Below, piece after piece: positions 1-9,275 of a stretch of DNA of 34,727 nt. The position numbers and the translations under genes were made by a program. Numbering within the stretch: the stretch's first letter is position 1; each line of letters opens with the position of its first letter. The stretch is from Bradyrhizobium pachyrhizi (GTDB lineage: Bacteria; Pseudomonadota; Alphaproteobacteria; Rhizobiales; Xanthobacteraceae): assembly GCF_001189245.1 (NCBI RefSeq), contig NZ_LFIQ01000039.1, forward strand, positions 376,399 through 411,125, written 5' to 3'. The notes beneath the pieces were generated by a model that worked only from the letters and a program-made list of their open reading frames with translations, ran no database searches and had not been told where the DNA came from.

Positions 1-1
1 C

Positions 2-199
2 AAGCCGCAGAAGGCGCGCAGCGGCAGCGCGGCCAAGGTCGACAAGGATGCCGACACGCTCGCGCTGGAGAAACGCGTCAGCGATGCGCTAGGCCTTGCC
101 GTCACCGTCAGCCATCGCGATCCCGGCGGCACCGTCCAGATCAGCTACCGCAATCTCGAGCAGCTCGACGAGGTGGTGCGGCGGCTGGAGGGCGGTTAG
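2..199 (+). CDS. parB: Chromosome-partitioning protein ParB, C-terminal fragment
   Basis: Only the last 65 codons lie in the window; the gene runs off the left edge. The frame ends at the tag at 197-199. The visible residues contain ALEKRVSDALGLAVTV and end QLDEVVRRLEGG, which is the conserved C-terminal dimerisation region of chromosomal ParB (Spo0J). The full protein binds parS sites near the origin, spreads as a CTP-dependent clamp and works with ParA. The following gene is convergent, with a palindromic repeat between them. Function is from family resemblance of a short segment, but the match is distinctive. Confidence 0.85.
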   Translation, partial: KPQKARSGSAAKVDKDADTLALEKRVSDALGLAVTVSHRDPGGTVQISYRNLEQLDEVVRRLEGG

Positions 200-218
200 A
201 ACTTCCGGCATCTCTCCA

Positions 219-335
219 CGTCATTGCGAGCGAAGCGAAGCAATCCATTTCTCCGCTCCTGTGGAGCGATGGATTGCTTCGTCGCTTCAGCGCAAAATTG
301 CTTTGCAATTTTGTCGCGAGCTCCTCGCAATGACG
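219..335. repeat. Palindromic intergenic repeat between parB and holA
   Basis: Perfect 12-bp arms cgtcattgcgag (219-230) and ctcgcaatgacg (324-335) enclose a second inverted pair, gaagcaatccat (237-248) and atggattgcttc (269-280), and a smaller hairpin rich in A/T at 293-312. The structure sits between two convergent genes and could end transcription from both sides. It looks like a dispersed Bradyrhizobium-type palindromic element; the genome-wide dispersal is background knowledge and not visible here. Confidence 0.75.
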
Positions 336-354
336 GCTGTACGACCATTGCGTC

Positions 355-1386
355 TCACCCCCGCCGCTTCGCATTCGCCGCGATCGAGAGCAGCGCGCGC
401 TGCGCGATCACGGCGGCGAGCGAGGCCTGCTTGCGCATGTCGAGCGCTGCGGTGGCGAGCTGGTCGATCACGTTCACCAGCCGCGGCGGCGTGAAGTTGC
501 GCAGCGCGATCTCGACTGCGGGTTTGCGCGAGAAATGCAGCCGCGGAAATCCGCCTTCGAGCACGGCTGACGCCGGCGTGCCGTCCGCGATCGCCAGCGC
601 CGATTTGTGCAGCCATGCCGCCTGGCGCTGCGCGGCCGAGATGATCACGCCGGGATAGGTGCCGGCGACCATTGCTTTCGTGAACTCGCTCTCGACCAGC
701 GCGGCATTGCCGGCGAAGGCGCCGTCGACGATCGGGTCGAGCTTCAGCTCGGAGGCGTCGGACACCACGGTCATGACGTCCTCGAGCGTGATCTCACCCT
801 TGCCGTGCGCGAACAGCGCCAGCTTGCGCAGCTCATTACGCGAGGCCATGCGGTCGCCGCCGAGCAGCGACATCAGCACGGCGCGCGCATCTTGTGCGAG
901 CCGCAGGTTCGATACGCGCAGCTCGTCCTCGATCAGCTTGGTGAGGTCGCGCTCGGTGTCGGGATAGCAGCCGATCGCCACCGCATTCTTGGCGCGCTCG
1001 CAGATCTTGCGCAGCGGCGATTCCGGCCTGAGCTCGCCGGCCTCGATCACGATGCGGCAATCCCTGAGCGCGGTGGTCTCGATCAGCGTCTCGACGCCAC
1101 TCGAGAAGTTGCGCGAGCCGGCGCGGACGCGGATGGCGCGGCGGCCGCCGAACAGCGGCACCGTCATGGCCTCGTCGACCAGCCGCGACGGCTCGGCGGC
1201 AAGCTCGTCGCCATCGAGTCGCACCAGCGAGAACGGATCGTTGGGATCGTCGACCGCGGAGGCCATCAGCGCGTCAGCGCGCTCGCGCACCAGCCCGAGG
1301 TCCGGGCCGTATAGCAGGATGATCGGACGGCCGGCGTCAGGCCGGGCGAGGAAACTGTCGATCTCTTTTCCGCGAAGCGCGACCAT
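355..1386 (-). CDS. holA: DNA polymerase III subunit delta
   Basis: The 343-residue protein matches the alphaproteobacterial HolA family in length. It begins MVALRGKEIDSFLARP and continues with ILLYGPDLGLVRERAD, the region where delta carries a degenerate P-loop-like segment, then an AAA+-like fold and a C-terminal helical collar domain. Delta opens the sliding clamp within the clamp-loader complex. It is the last gene of a leftward group leuS-lptE-holA. Its association with lptE directly upstream is the usual order in rhizobia. A palindromic repeat separates it from lptE (about 116 nt gap), so it may have reduced or separate expression. Confidence 0.88.
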   Translation of the reverse strand: MVALRGKEIDSFLARPDAGRPIILLYGPDLGLVRERADALMASAVDDPNDPFSLVRLDGDELAAEPSRLVDEAMTVPLFGGRRAIRVRAGSRNFSSGVETLIETTALRDCRIVIEAGELRPESPLRKICERAKNAVAIGCYPDTERDLTKLIEDELRVSNLRLAQDARAVLMSLLGGDRMASRNELRKLALFAHGKGEITLEDVMTVVSDASELKLDPIVDGAFAGNAALVESEFTKAMVAGTYPGVIISAAQRQAAWLHKSALAIADGTPASAVLEGGFPRLHFSRKPAVEIALRNFTPPRLVNVIDQLATAALDMRKQASLAAVIAQRALLSIAANAKRRG

Positions 1387-1398
1387 CTAGCCTTGAAC

Positions 1399-1494
1399 CG
1401 TCATTCCGGGGCGCCTCGCCAGAGGCGAACCCGGAATCTGTAAATGATGGATCGAGATTCCGGGTTCGCGCCGCTGGCGCGCCCCGGAATGACG
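1399..1494. repeat. Palindromic repeat between holA and lptE
   Basis: The ends cgtcattccgggg and ccccggaatgacg are inverted copies, with inner arms around cccggaatct and agattccggg. The element fills nearly the whole gap between lptE and holA and would form a long hairpin in the shared transcript. It has a different sequence from the parB-holA element. Confidence 0.75.
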
Positions 1495-1502
1495 CCAACG
1501 CA

Positions 1503-2060
1503 TCAAGTTCCGGTGGAGAAGAAGGAGGCGAGCCGGGTCTGGATGTTGTCGGCGATCTCCTGTGCGGCGCGGTCCTCGGCGTCCCGGAAGGCGCGGGCGC
1601 GGGCGAAGCGCTGGTAGGAGCCGGGCATGTCATAGGACACGCGCGAGAACGTGGTGCCGGTCATGACAGACTTGTTCGACGCGATCTCGACCAGGTTGAA
1701 CTGGGCGTCGATGCCGTAGTTTTCGCTGGTCGGCAGCGCCGTGGCCTGGTCGATCATCAGCGAGGAGCGGCTGGTGGTGAACCGCAGCACCAGCCGATGC
1801 GTCGGCGCCACGCCGGTGGCGGTGCCGTAGAGCTTGAAGGCGAGGGCGTTGCGGACCTCGACGCCGACCCGGGCCTCGCGCGAGGCGTTCGGCTTGTCGA
1901 CCGGCGGAACCTCGACGGCCATCAGCTTTTCGCGCAGGGCGGACGACTGGCCGTCGAGGGTGCGCTCGGCATACATCGGCTGGAAGCATCCGGCCGTCAG
2001 CGCGGCCAAGGCAGCCACGGCCACGAGCCGGGCGGCGATCCTGATCCTAGCCGACAACAT
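1503..2060 (-). CDS. lptE: LPS-assembly lipoprotein LptE
   Basis: A 185-residue protein with a lipoprotein signal peptide: a hydrophobic segment at about residues 9-23 ends in the lipobox LTAGC, so Cys25 would be lipidated. The mature part (MYAERTL..., later [13 protein letters not shown]) matches the alphaproteobacterial LptE family, which plugs the LptD barrel and helps deliver LPS to the outer membrane. I place the start at the ATG at 2060, preceded by GAGGA at a 7-nt spacing; an in-frame TTG two codons upstream is too close to that site. The start lies inside the 3' end of leuS (14-nt overlap), suggesting translational coupling. Confidence 0.85.
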   Translation of the reverse strand: MLSARIRIAARLVAVAALAALTAGCFQPMYAERTLDGQSSALREKLMAVEVPPVDKPNASREARVGVEVRNALAFKLYGTATGVAPTHRLVLRFTTSRSSLMIDQATALPTSENYGIDAQFNLVEIASNKSVMTGTTFSRVSYDMPGSYQRFARARAFRDAEDRAAQEIADNIQTRLASFFSTGT

Positions 2061-4689
2061 TGACAATCCTCATGGGCACCACGATCACCTTGCGGACGGG
2101 TTTGCCGCCCAAGGCGGCTTTTACCGCATCGAGCGCCAAAACGGCAGCCTCTATATCCGCATTTTGGGCCGCCCGTGGCACGGTAACATCACCTCGTTTT
2201 TTACCGTTGACCTGGACGACCAGGGTCACGCTGTCTTCAACCAGCAAATCGCGCTCGATTTGCGGCCAATCGGCCTCGGAAACCAGCCCGGTCTGGCCGA
2301 GAACCACCCAGCACTCCTCGGCCAGATGCGGCATCATCGGCGAAAACAGCTGCACCAGGATGGTCGCCGCTTCCTTGACGGCCCAAGCCAGGTCCGGCGC
2401 CGGCTTGTCGCCTTTCGCCAGCACCTCGGACAGCGCATTGGCGAACTCGCGGATATGGGCGAGACACACGTTGAAATGCAGCCGCTCGATCCCGGACGAC
2501 ACCTTGTCGAGCGCGCCATGGGCGGCCTTGCGCAACGCCAGCGCCTCGGGCCCGAACGTGGCCGGCCGGGCCGCCGGCGCTGTCTTGGCGATCTCGGCCG
2601 ATTCGTTCACCAGCCGCCACAGCCGCTGCACGAAGCGCGAGGCGCCCTGCACGCGCTCGTCGCTCCAGATCACGTCGCGGTCCGGCGGCGAGTCTGAGAG
2701 CATGAACCAGCGCGCGACGTCGGCGCCGTAGCTCGCGATGATGTCGTCGGGATCGACGGTGTTCTTCTTCGACTTCGACATCTTCTCGATCGGGCCGATC
2801 GCGATGTCCTCGCCGGTCGCCAGCAGCACCGCGCGGCGGGCATTGCCACCAACCTCGATCTTCACCTCGGCCGGCGTGACCCAGCTGCCGTCGGCCTTCT
2901 GGTAGGTCTCGTGCACCACCATGCCCTGGGTGAACATGCCGGCGAACGGCTCGGTCATGTCGATGTGGCCGGTGGCCTTCATCGCGCGGGTGAAGAAGCG
3001 GCTGTAGAGCAGATGCAAGATCGCGTGCTCGACGCCGCCGATATACTGGTCGACCGGCATCATCCGGTTCGCGACCGCGGGCGTGGTCGGTGCGGTCTCG
3101 TTCCACGGGTCGGTGAAGCGCGCGAAGTACCACGACGAGTCCACGAAGGTGTCCATCGTGTCGGTCTCGCGCACCGCTTTGGCCCCGCACTTCGGGCAAG
3201 TGACGTGCTTCCAGGTCGGGTGATGGTCGAGCGCGTTGCCCGGCTTGTCGAAGCTGACATCCTCCGGCAGCGTCACCGGCAGCTGGTCGTCAGGCACCGG
3301 CACCACGTCACAGGTCGGGCAGTGGATCACCGGGATCGGGCAGCCCCAGTAGCGCTGGCGCGAAATACCCCAGTCGCGCAGGCGGAAATTCACCTGCCGC
3401 TCGCCGACCGGCGCCAACCTTCCTTCCCCTGGCAAGGCGCGCAGCTCGGTCTCCAGACGCTTGGCAACCTCTTCCTTGGCCGCTTCGATCGTCATGCCGT
3501 CGAGGAAGCGCGAATTGATCATGCGGCCGTCGCCGTCATAGGCAACGTCGGTGATCACGAACGTCTTGGGGTCCTGGCCCTCGGGGCAGACCACTGGCAC
3601 GTTGCCGAGATCGTACTTGTTGACGAAGTCAAGGTCGCGCTGGTCGTGCGCCGGGCAACCGAAGATCGCGCCGGTGCCGTATTCCATCAGCACGAAGTTC
3701 GCGACATAGACCGGCAGCTTCCAGCTCGGATCGAATGGATGCACCGCCTTGATGCCGGTGTCGAAGCCCTGCTTCTCGGCAGTGTCGATGATCGACTGCG
3801 CGGTGCCGATCTTCTTGATGTCGGCAATGAACTCCGCGAGCTTCGGATTCTTCGCGGCAGCCGCCTGCGCCAGCGGATGATCCGCCGAGATCGCCATGAA
3901 CTTGGCGCCGAACAGCGTGTCCGGCCGCGTGGTGAAGATCTTCAGCTCGCTTTCGCCGGCCGGCGTGGTCGCCGCATCCAGCGCGAAACGGATCAGCAGG
4001 CCCTCGGAGCGGCCGATCCAGTTGCGCTGCATCAGCCGCACCTTGTCGGGCCAGCGGTCGAGACCATCCAGCGCTTCCAGGAGCTCCTGCGAGTACTTCG
4101 TGATCTTGAAGACCCACTGGCTCATTTCGCGCTGCTCGACGACGGCGCCGGAGCGCCAGCCGCGGCCGTCGATCACCTGCTCGTTGGCGAGCACGGTCAT
4201 GTCGACCGGATCCCAGTTCAGCTTACGCTTCTCGCGCTCGGCGAGGCCGGCGCGCAGCATGTCCAAAAACATCTTCTGCTGATGCTTGTAGTAGCTGGGG
4301 TCGCAGGTCGCGAACTCGCGCGACCAGTCGAGCGACAGCCCGATCGACCGCAGCTGCTTCTTCATCGCGGCGATGTTGTCGTAGGTCCAGGCCTTCGGCG
4401 CCACCTTGCGCTCGATCGCGGCATTCTCCGCCGGCAGGCCGAATGCGTCCCAGCCCATCGGGTGCAGCACGTTGTAGCCCTTGGCGCGCATGAAGCGGGC
4501 CAGCACGTCGCCGAGCGTGTAGTTGCGGACATGGCCGATATGGATGCGCCCCGACGGATAGGGGAACATCTCGAGCACATAGTATTTCGGCCGCGGATCG
4601 TCGTTCTTGGAGGCGAAGATCGCCTTTTCGTCCCACAGGCGCTGCCAGCGGGGCTCGGATTCACGGGCGTTATAGCGTTCGGCGGTCAT
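2047..4689 (-). CDS. leuS: Leucine--tRNA ligase
   Basis: An 880-residue class-I synthetase charging tRNA-Leu. The HIGH motif is HIGH at residues 50-53 and the KMSKS loop is KMSKS at 636-640. Between them lies the CP1 editing domain (TTRPDTLFG region) and paired zinc-like cysteines (CPTCD, CPKCG). The C-terminal anticodon-binding domain ends RIVNVVG. The reading frame is open well upstream of 4689, but the conserved N-terminus [16 protein letters not shown] begins there, so the upstream extension is not coding. It heads the leftward leuS-lptE-holA group and overlaps lptE. Confidence 0.97.
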   Translation of the reverse strand: MTAERYNARESEPRWQRLWDEKAIFASKNDDPRPKYYVLEMFPYPSGRIHIGHVRNYTLGDVLARFMRAKGYNVLHPMGWDAFGLPAENAAIERKVAPKAWTYDNIAAMKKQLRSIGLSLDWSREFATCDPSYYKHQQKMFLDMLRAGLAEREKRKLNWDPVDMTVLANEQVIDGRGWRSGAVVEQREMSQWVFKITKYSQELLEALDGLDRWPDKVRLMQRNWIGRSEGLLIRFALDAATTPAGESELKIFTTRPDTLFGAKFMAISADHPLAQAAAAKNPKLAEFIADIKKIGTAQSIIDTAEKQGFDTGIKAVHPFDPSWKLPVYVANFVLMEYGTGAIFGCPAHDQRDLDFVNKYDLGNVPVVCPEGQDPKTFVITDVAYDGDGRMINSRFLDGMTIEAAKEEVAKRLETELRALPGEGRLAPVGERQVNFRLRDWGISRQRYWGCPIPVIHCPTCDVVPVPDDQLPVTLPEDVSFDKPGNALDHHPTWKHVTCPKCGAKAVRETDTMDTFVDSSWYFARFTDPWNETAPTTPAVANRMMPVDQYIGGVEHAILHLLYSRFFTRAMKATGHIDMTEPFAGMFTQGMVVHETYQKADGSWVTPAEVKIEVGGNARRAVLLATGEDIAIGPIEKMSKSKKNTVDPDDIIASYGADVARWFMLSDSPPDRDVIWSDERVQGASRFVQRLWRLVNESAEIAKTAPAARPATFGPEALALRKAAHGALDKVSSGIERLHFNVCLAHIREFANALSEVLAKGDKPAPDLAWAVKEAATILVQLFSPMMPHLAEECWVVLGQTGLVSEADWPQIERDLLVEDSVTLVVQVNGKKRGDVTVPRAAQNADIEAAVLALDAVKAALGGKPVRKVIVVPMRIVNVVG

Positions 4690-4952
4690 GAAATCGCAAG
4701 GATTTTGGGTGGCTTTGGGTGGTTTTCGGGTCCCGTCCGGGGACGGCGGACTAGGCCACAAAAGCGCCTGCGCGGTCAACGGCTTGGGGCCTCCAAACGC
4801 CCCATCCCCTCGCGCAGCCGCCCTGCCGCTGTCGCAGGGGCTCCGTCTGCAGCCTCCTCGTCGTCCTGGCCTTCGCCAGGACGACGCTGAATATGCTGCG
4901 TCGCCGATGGTCATGGTTCCGCGCTCATCGCGCCGCTCGACCAGGCACGATC
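4690..4952. other. Intergenic region between leuS and the diguanylate cyclase
   Basis: The 263-nt stretch should contain the leuS promoter (leftward) and the 3' end of the diguanylate cyclase transcript. The only clear structure is a perfect hairpin at 4859-4886, listed separately. No open frame here resembles a protein. Confidence 0.5.
4859..4886. repeat. Perfect hairpin, cctggcCTTCgccagg family
   Basis: Arms cgtcgtcctggc (4859-4870) and gccaggacgacg (4875-4886) are exact inverted copies around a 4-nt loop. The same core, cctggccttcgccagg, recurs in the repeat at 7461-7577, so this is one dispersed family. It may act as a terminator for the leftward diguanylate cyclase gene, although no T-run follows. 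Confidence 0.75.
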
Positions 4953-6644
4953 TCAGCTTGCCAGCGCCATCCCGGCTTCGTCCAGCGTCTGCAGGAAGCC
5001 GTGCTCGATCACGGCATTCCTGCCGCGGCGCTTGGCGGCGTAGAGGGCGGCATCCGCGGCTTCGATCAGGTCGCCGGGGCGCTGGGTCTCGTTCGGCCTG
5101 GTCGTCGCGACGCCGACGCTGACGGTGACGACGCAATGGCTCGAGGATGCATGCGGCACGGCGAGGCCGAGCACGGCGGTGCGCACGGTCTCGCCGATCG
5201 CGAGCGCATGCGCGGCGTCGGTGTTCGGCAGCAAGAGGCAGAATTCCTCGCCGCCATAGCGGCCGGCGAAGCCCATGGTGTCGGCGGCGATCCCGGACAG
5301 CACTTCGCCGATCCGGGTCAGGCAAGCATCGCCTTCGGGATGGCCGTAGGTGTCGTTGTAGAGCTTGAAGTGATCGACATCGATCATCATCAGCGACAGC
5401 TCGCATTCATATTGCTGCGCTCGCATCCATTCGAAGTCGAGCCGGCTCTGGAAGCCGCGGCGGTTGGCGAGGCCGGACAGCGCATCGATCGAGGCCATCA
5501 CGGTGAGACGATCGTTGGAGGCGACGAGCTCGCGCTCGCGCTGGCTGAGCTGCGCCGCCATCGCGTTGAAGGCGCGCGCCAGCGGCACGAATTCCGCCGG
5601 CAGCTTGTGCTTGGCGACGCGCGCCGACCAGTCGCCCTCGCCGAACCGCCGCGCCATGCCGGTCATCAGCTCGATCGGATGGATGACGAGCCGCTCGGCG
5701 CCGACCAGCGCACCCAGCAAAACGAAAAGGCAGACGAATCCGAGCTGCAGATAGGCGGTGCGGATCTCGCGGTTGATCGCCGCCGTCACCTTGGCCTCGT
5801 CCATGCTCACGATCAGCCGGGACTGCGTGCCGGCGATGCGCGCGAAGCTCAGCGTGCGCTGTGCGCCGTCGGACGCGGTGAACGACACCGAGCCGGACGG
5901 CTCGTCATAGCTCAGCGCCTTCTCGGCGATCGCCGCCATCAGCGGGATGGTGTCGAGCGAACGGCCGATCAGGCTCGCATGGTCGGCGGGCGCGGCGATC
6001 ACGACGCCGGTAGAGTCAACCAGCACGGCCGACATGCCGGGCTGGCCGCCGAGATTGGCCATGATCTGCGACAGCCAGTCGATATTGATGCCGGCGACCA
6101 CGACGGCATCCTGCTCCGGATTGATCGCGGCCACCGGATAGGCGGCCATCATCATCGGGCGGCCGTTGGTCCTGCCACGCAGATAGTCACTGAACACGAA
6201 GCCGCGGTTGTCCTGCGCCTTCTTGAAATATTCGCGGTCGCCGACATTGAGGCCGACCTGGACGTTGAGGGTCGAGCACTGCACCAGCCCGTCCCTGGAG
6301 ACGAACATGATGCTGCGGATCCAGGGCAGCACCGTCGGCAGGCTGGCGCGCAGCACCTCGCAGCTCTGCGCGATGCCGCCGGAAGCGCGGATGTAGGCTG
6401 CGGACTTCAGCATGGTCTCGACCGAGGAGACCACCTCGCGCTGGGTTTCCGCGGCATGCGCGGTGAGGCTGGCATAGCCGGCCGCGGCTTGCGCGATCTG
6501 CTTGCTGCGGGAATCCTCCAGCGTGCGGACGCGGTCCAGCATCAGGGGCGCGACCAGCATCAGCGCAAGCAAGGCCAGCCGGGCACGAATTCCCAGAACC
6601 TTCTTGAGCCTGACCCGGTTGCGGTTGAAAGTTACGCCCGACAT
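4953..6644 (-). CDS. Membrane-bound diguanylate cyclase (sensor, HAMP, GGDEF)
   Basis: The 563-residue protein has a first membrane helix at about residues 21-38, a periplasmic Cache-like sensor region, a second helix at about 300-316, a HAMP-like segment (about 317-370) and a C-terminal GGDEF domain. The active site is intact, with RYGGEEF and GGEEF at 464-468, so it should make cyclic-di-GMP from GTP in response to an external signal. The position of the inhibitory RxxD site, seven residues before the RYGG arginine, reads DTMG, so product inhibition at the usual site appears absent. No EAL domain is present. The gene is divergent from the YggS-family gene, with 109 nt between their starts. 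Confidence 0.9.
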   Translation of the reverse strand: MSGVTFNRNRVRLKKVLGIRARLALLALMLVAPLMLDRVRTLEDSRSKQIAQAAAGYASLTAHAAETQREVVSSVETMLKSAAYIRASGGIAQSCEVLRASLPTVLPWIRSIMFVSRDGLVQCSTLNVQVGLNVGDREYFKKAQDNRGFVFSDYLRGRTNGRPMMMAAYPVAAINPEQDAVVVAGINIDWLSQIMANLGGQPGMSAVLVDSTGVVIAAPADHASLIGRSLDTIPLMAAIAEKALSYDEPSGSVSFTASDGAQRTLSFARIAGTQSRLIVSMDEAKVTAAINREIRTAYLQLGFVCLFVLLGALVGAERLVIHPIELMTGMARRFGEGDWSARVAKHKLPAEFVPLARAFNAMAAQLSQRERELVASNDRLTVMASIDALSGLANRRGFQSRLDFEWMRAQQYECELSLMMIDVDHFKLYNDTYGHPEGDACLTRIGEVLSGIAADTMGFAGRYGGEEFCLLLPNTDAAHALAIGETVRTAVLGLAVPHASSSHCVVTVSVGVATTRPNETQRPGDLIEAADAALYAAKRRGRNAVIEHGFLQTLDEAGMALAS

Positions 6645-6753
6645 TCTGTTCCCTTGCCCGTGCGCAAGGTAGAATGCAGGGCTTCAAAAAGCCTTTCCCG
6701 AATTTGGTAAAATTCGAGCCAACCCCCCGCACCTGTCAGAGAACGGCACAAGC

Positions 6754-7458
6754 ATGACGCAAAGCCCGACCACGCCGTTACCGGCCGATTCACCACATGG
6801 CCTAGCCGCCGTCGAACGCGAGATCGCGCATGCCTGCAAGGAAGCGCGGCGCGATCGTGCGTCGGTGACCTTGATCGCGGTGTCGAAGACGTTCGCGGCC
6901 GACGCAATTTTGCCGATTATCGGCGCCGGACAGCGCGTATTTGGCGAAAATCGCGTGCAGGAGGCCAAGGGCAAGTGGCCGGCGCTAACCCAGGCTCATC
7001 CGAGACTGCAGCTGCATCTGATCGGACCGTTGCAGTCGAACAAGGCCAAGGAGGCGGTTGCGCTGTTCGATGCGATCCATTCGGTCGATCGCGCCAGCAT
7101 TTGCGAAGCGTTAGCCAAGGAAATCAAAAATCAAGGCAAGCACCCGGAACTGTTCGTCCAGATCAATACCGGTGAGGAGCCGCAGAAGGCCGGCGTCGCG
7201 CCGCAGGATGCGGATACCTTCATCGCGGCATGCCGTGACACCTACGGCCTGTCGATCTCGGGACTGATGTGCATCCCGCCGGTCGACCAGGCGCCGGCGC
7301 CGCACTTCGCGCTCTGCGCCAAGATCGCCGCGCGCAACGGCTTGACGAATCTCTCGATGGGCATGAGCGCGGATTTCGCGGTGGCGATCCAGATGGGCGC
7401 CACCCATGTGCGGGTCGGGTCGGCGATCTTTGGCACGCGGACGGTGCCGCATAACTGA
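6754..7458 (+). CDS. YggS-family pyridoxal phosphate homeostasis protein
   Basis: The 234-residue protein matches the YggS/PROSC/PLPBP family, a single-domain PLP-binding TIM barrel resembling the N-terminal part of alanine racemase. The Schiff-base lysine is Lys45 in LIAVSKTF. Further family marks are FGENRVQE, HLIGPLQSNK, INTGEEPQKAGV and LSMGMSADFAVAI near the end. Members buffer PLP supply and influence amino and keto acid pools; no catalytic activity is firmly known. The gene is monocistronic, flanked by a divergent gene and a long inverted repeat immediately after the stop. Confidence 0.92.
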   Translation: MTQSPTTPLPADSPHGLAAVEREIAHACKEARRDRASVTLIAVSKTFAADAILPIIGAGQRVFGENRVQEAKGKWPALTQAHPRLQLHLIGPLQSNKAKEAVALFDAIHSVDRASICEALAKEIKNQGKHPELFVQINTGEEPQKAGVAPQDADTFIAACRDTYGLSISGLMCIPPVDQAPAPHFALCAKIAARNGLTNLSMGMSADFAVAIQMGATHVRVGSAIFGTRTVPHN

Positions 7459-7460
7459 CT

Positions 7461-7577
7461 GTCGTCCTGGCGAATGCCAGGACCCATAACCACCGTTGTC
7501 GCTTGCAGGATGAGTGTCTCGCCGCGCGCCCTTTTCTGAGGCCGCGGTGTATGGGTCCTGGCCTTCGCCAGGACGAC
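7461..7577. repeat. Long inverted repeat with 28-bp arms
   Basis: The left arm at 7461-7488 and right arm at 7550-7577 are inverted copies with one mismatch in 28 bp. Each arm itself holds a small hairpin (cctggcgaatgccagg and cctggccttcgccagg). The element lies between the convergent YggS-like gene and hydratase gene, so it may work as a two-way terminator. It shares its core with the hairpin at 4859-4886. Confidence 0.85.
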
Positions 7578-7603
7578 ATTGGTGCATGTGGCGGGTGCGC
7601 AGC

Positions 7604-8389
7604 CTACGCGAACTTCACCGACACATTTCCGATCGCGCCGAAATCGGCCGCGAATTCATCGCCGGCGGCAATCGGCAGCGGTGGGTGGCAGGTGCCTGTG
7701 GTGACGACCTCGCCTGCCCGCAAGGTCAGCCCCAGCGCGCGCAGCTCGTTGGCGCACCAGGCGAGCGCTGCGCGGGGATCGCCGAGCACGTTCTTGCCAT
7801 GGCCGATATAGCGCTCGCCGCGCAGCGTGATGACCGGGCGGTCCTCGACCAGGTCGATCGCACGCCAGTCGGCTGTCGTTGCGGGTCCGAGCACGAACAG
7901 ATGCGCACAGGCATTGTCGGCGATCAGCTGCGCCTCGCCGGCGGCGACGAAATCGGCGAAACGCGAATCCGGAATCTCGATCGCCGGATGCAGCGTCCCG
8001 ACGGCCTCCAACACCTCCTGCACGCTGTAAGGCGTCGTGCGCGGCGCGAGATCGCGCGCCATGCGGAAGGCGTATTCCGGCTCGCCGACGCGCATCTCGT
8101 TGCCCTGCATCGACGCGGTGCCGCCATCCGGTATCACCGTCTCGGCAAGGATGCGCCCGGCGAGCGGTCCGGTGACATTGATGTGCTTCTGGCCGGCCGC
8201 GCTGGTCGCCGCGATCTTCCAGCCGAACAGCTTTTCGCGCGACGTCTTTTCCAGCTCGGCCTGCACCGCATAGCCCTCGGCGCGATCGCGCGGCCGAATT
8301 GCGCCATCGAGCGCTGTGAGCTTGGTGCCGGCGTGCCAGTGATCGTGCAGGACCTTCGAGGCGGCGGCGATCCGGTTGTTGTCGAGCAT
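7604..8389 (-). CDS. 2-keto-4-pentenoate hydratase-like protein (FAH superfamily)
   Basis: The 261-residue protein resembles the MhpD/2-oxopent-4-enoate hydratase branch of the fumarylacetoacetate hydrolase superfamily. Recognisable segments are YAVQAELE near residue 40, the glycine-rich GWKIAATSAAGQ, EPEYAFRMARDL, HPAIEIPDSRF and the terminal VTTGTCHPPLPIAAGD. Family enzymes add water to dienol or keto acids from aromatic ring cleavage using a divalent metal; the exact substrate cannot be told. The ATG at 8389 is chosen because GGGGAG lies upstream at usual spacing; a longer frame to 8440 lacks such a site. No degradation cluster surrounds it. Confidence 0.8.
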   Translation of the reverse strand: MLDNNRIAAASKVLHDHWHAGTKLTALDGAIRPRDRAEGYAVQAELEKTSREKLFGWKIAATSAAGQKHINVTGPLAGRILAETVIPDGGTASMQGNEMRVGEPEYAFRMARDLAPRTTPYSVQEVLEAVGTLHPAIEIPDSRFADFVAAGEAQLIADNACAHLFVLGPATTADWRAIDLVEDRPVITLRGERYIGHGKNVLGDPRAALAWCANELRALGLTLRAGEVVTTGTCHPPLPIAAGDEFAADFGAIGNVSVKFA

Positions 8390-8425
8390 GCTGTTTCGCT
8401 CCCCGCGGGAATTATTCTCTTCTGT

Positions 8426-8467
8426 GCACGATCTCAGCACAAACGCGTCGCGTCTGTCGCGTGGGAA
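8426..8467. repeat. Degenerate copy of the gcatgatc...gcaaacgc repeat
   Basis: The segment starting gcacgatctcagcacaaacg and ending near gtctgtcgcgtggga is a diverged copy of the element at 30767-30815 (gcatgatctccgcgcaaacg, gtttgtcgcgaggga). It lies just upstream of the hydratase start and downstream of the L,D-transpeptidase-like gene. Finding two copies in one window supports a dispersed family. Confidence 0.6.
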
Positions 8468-8493
8468 AAGCGATGTTCAGCCATTCGACAACT

Positions 8494-9057
8494 CTAGCCG
8501 ATGATGATCCTGGTCTGCGGCGACATCCGCCGCAACAGCCGCAGCATCGACGCCTTCGTCATCGAGACGCAGCCCGCGGTAGGCGAGAAATTCGGCCGCG
8601 CCAGATGCAGGAACACAGCGCTGCCGCGGCCGGCGACGCGCGGTGCGGCGTTGTGATCGATCTCGATAATGAAGTCGTAGAGATGGTCCTCGCGAGTCAG
8701 GCGGTCGCCGCCCTGCGCGCGATCGAGCCGGATCGGCTGGTTGTAGTGACGGTCGGCGGGGTCCTCGCACCAGGCGTCCTCGCGGCGGATCGGCCGGGTC
8801 GGCAGGAAAGTCGTCGGACGCTGGTGCCGGTCGGCGCGCCACCAGAGCTGGCGCGGATGGAAGACGCCGCGCGGCGTGCCGCCGTCGCCCTCGCGCTTGT
8901 TGGCGATGATTCCGCCGCGTCCGAGCGCCACCGGCACGGTCCAGCCGTCGGCCGACAGCCAGCCCCGGCGCGGGTCGCCGGCGGCTGCTCGGACCTCGAT
9001 GATGGAGAGCGGGCGATCACGTTTAACTGTCATATAAGTGATTGAAATAGCTGACAT
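8494..9057 (-). CDS. L,D-transpeptidase (YkuD-domain) family protein
   Basis: The 187-residue protein ends with the YkuD-type catalytic signature: HLARPNF followed by SPTAGCVSM, with the presumed nucleophile Cys163. Other family marks are GRGGIIANKREGDGGTP and the LYDFIIEIDHN stretch. Such enzymes form 3-3 peptidoglycan crosslinks or attach proteins to peptidoglycan, but this compact subfamily (YkuD only, often annotated L,D-transpeptidase family protein) has no signal peptide that I can see, so location and substrate are uncertain. The start is ambiguous: the ATG at 9057 has AAGGGA directly against it, and the alternative ATG at 9033 has no visible ribosome site. Confidence 0.8.
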   Translation of the reverse strand: MSAISITYMTVKRDRPLSIIEVRAAAGDPRRGWLSADGWTVPVALGRGGIIANKREGDGGTPRGVFHPRQLWWRADRHQRPTTFLPTRPIRREDAWCEDPADRHYNQPIRLDRAQGGDRLTREDHLYDFIIEIDHNAAPRVAGRGSAVFLHLARPNFSPTAGCVSMTKASMLRLLRRMSPQTRIIIG

Positions 9058-9275
9058 TCCCTTAAGAATCGTTCCAAACTGAGCTTGCCTTGGAGGTTCA
9101 GAACATCCTATCTCCCGGCATTACAGGACATTCACGTCCTGCCCCGCCGGATTTGAGGTAGACTGCGTTGCCTTGTGAATCGGTAACAATCGCCTACCTG
9201 AGCACATATCTAGCCGATGTTACGGCCATAAGCGTCCTCCGCTTCTGACCGCCCCGCCCCCGAAGGATTGTACCT

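Noticed and set aside
219..335. Possible CRISPR array or small RNA gene from the repeats
   Set aside because: The elements are single palindromes, not regularly spaced direct repeats with spacers, and no cas gene is present.
2911..4890. A 659-codon open frame on the plus strand opposite leuS
   Set aside because: It is His/Arg/Asp-rich with no family resemblance and lies wholly antisense to leuS and its upstream gap; long antisense frames are expected from GC-rich codon use.
4690..5406. N-terminal extension of leuS by about 240 codons
   Set aside because: The extension is antisense to the diguanylate cyclase gene and Arg-rich; the conserved LeuRS N-terminus begins at 4689.
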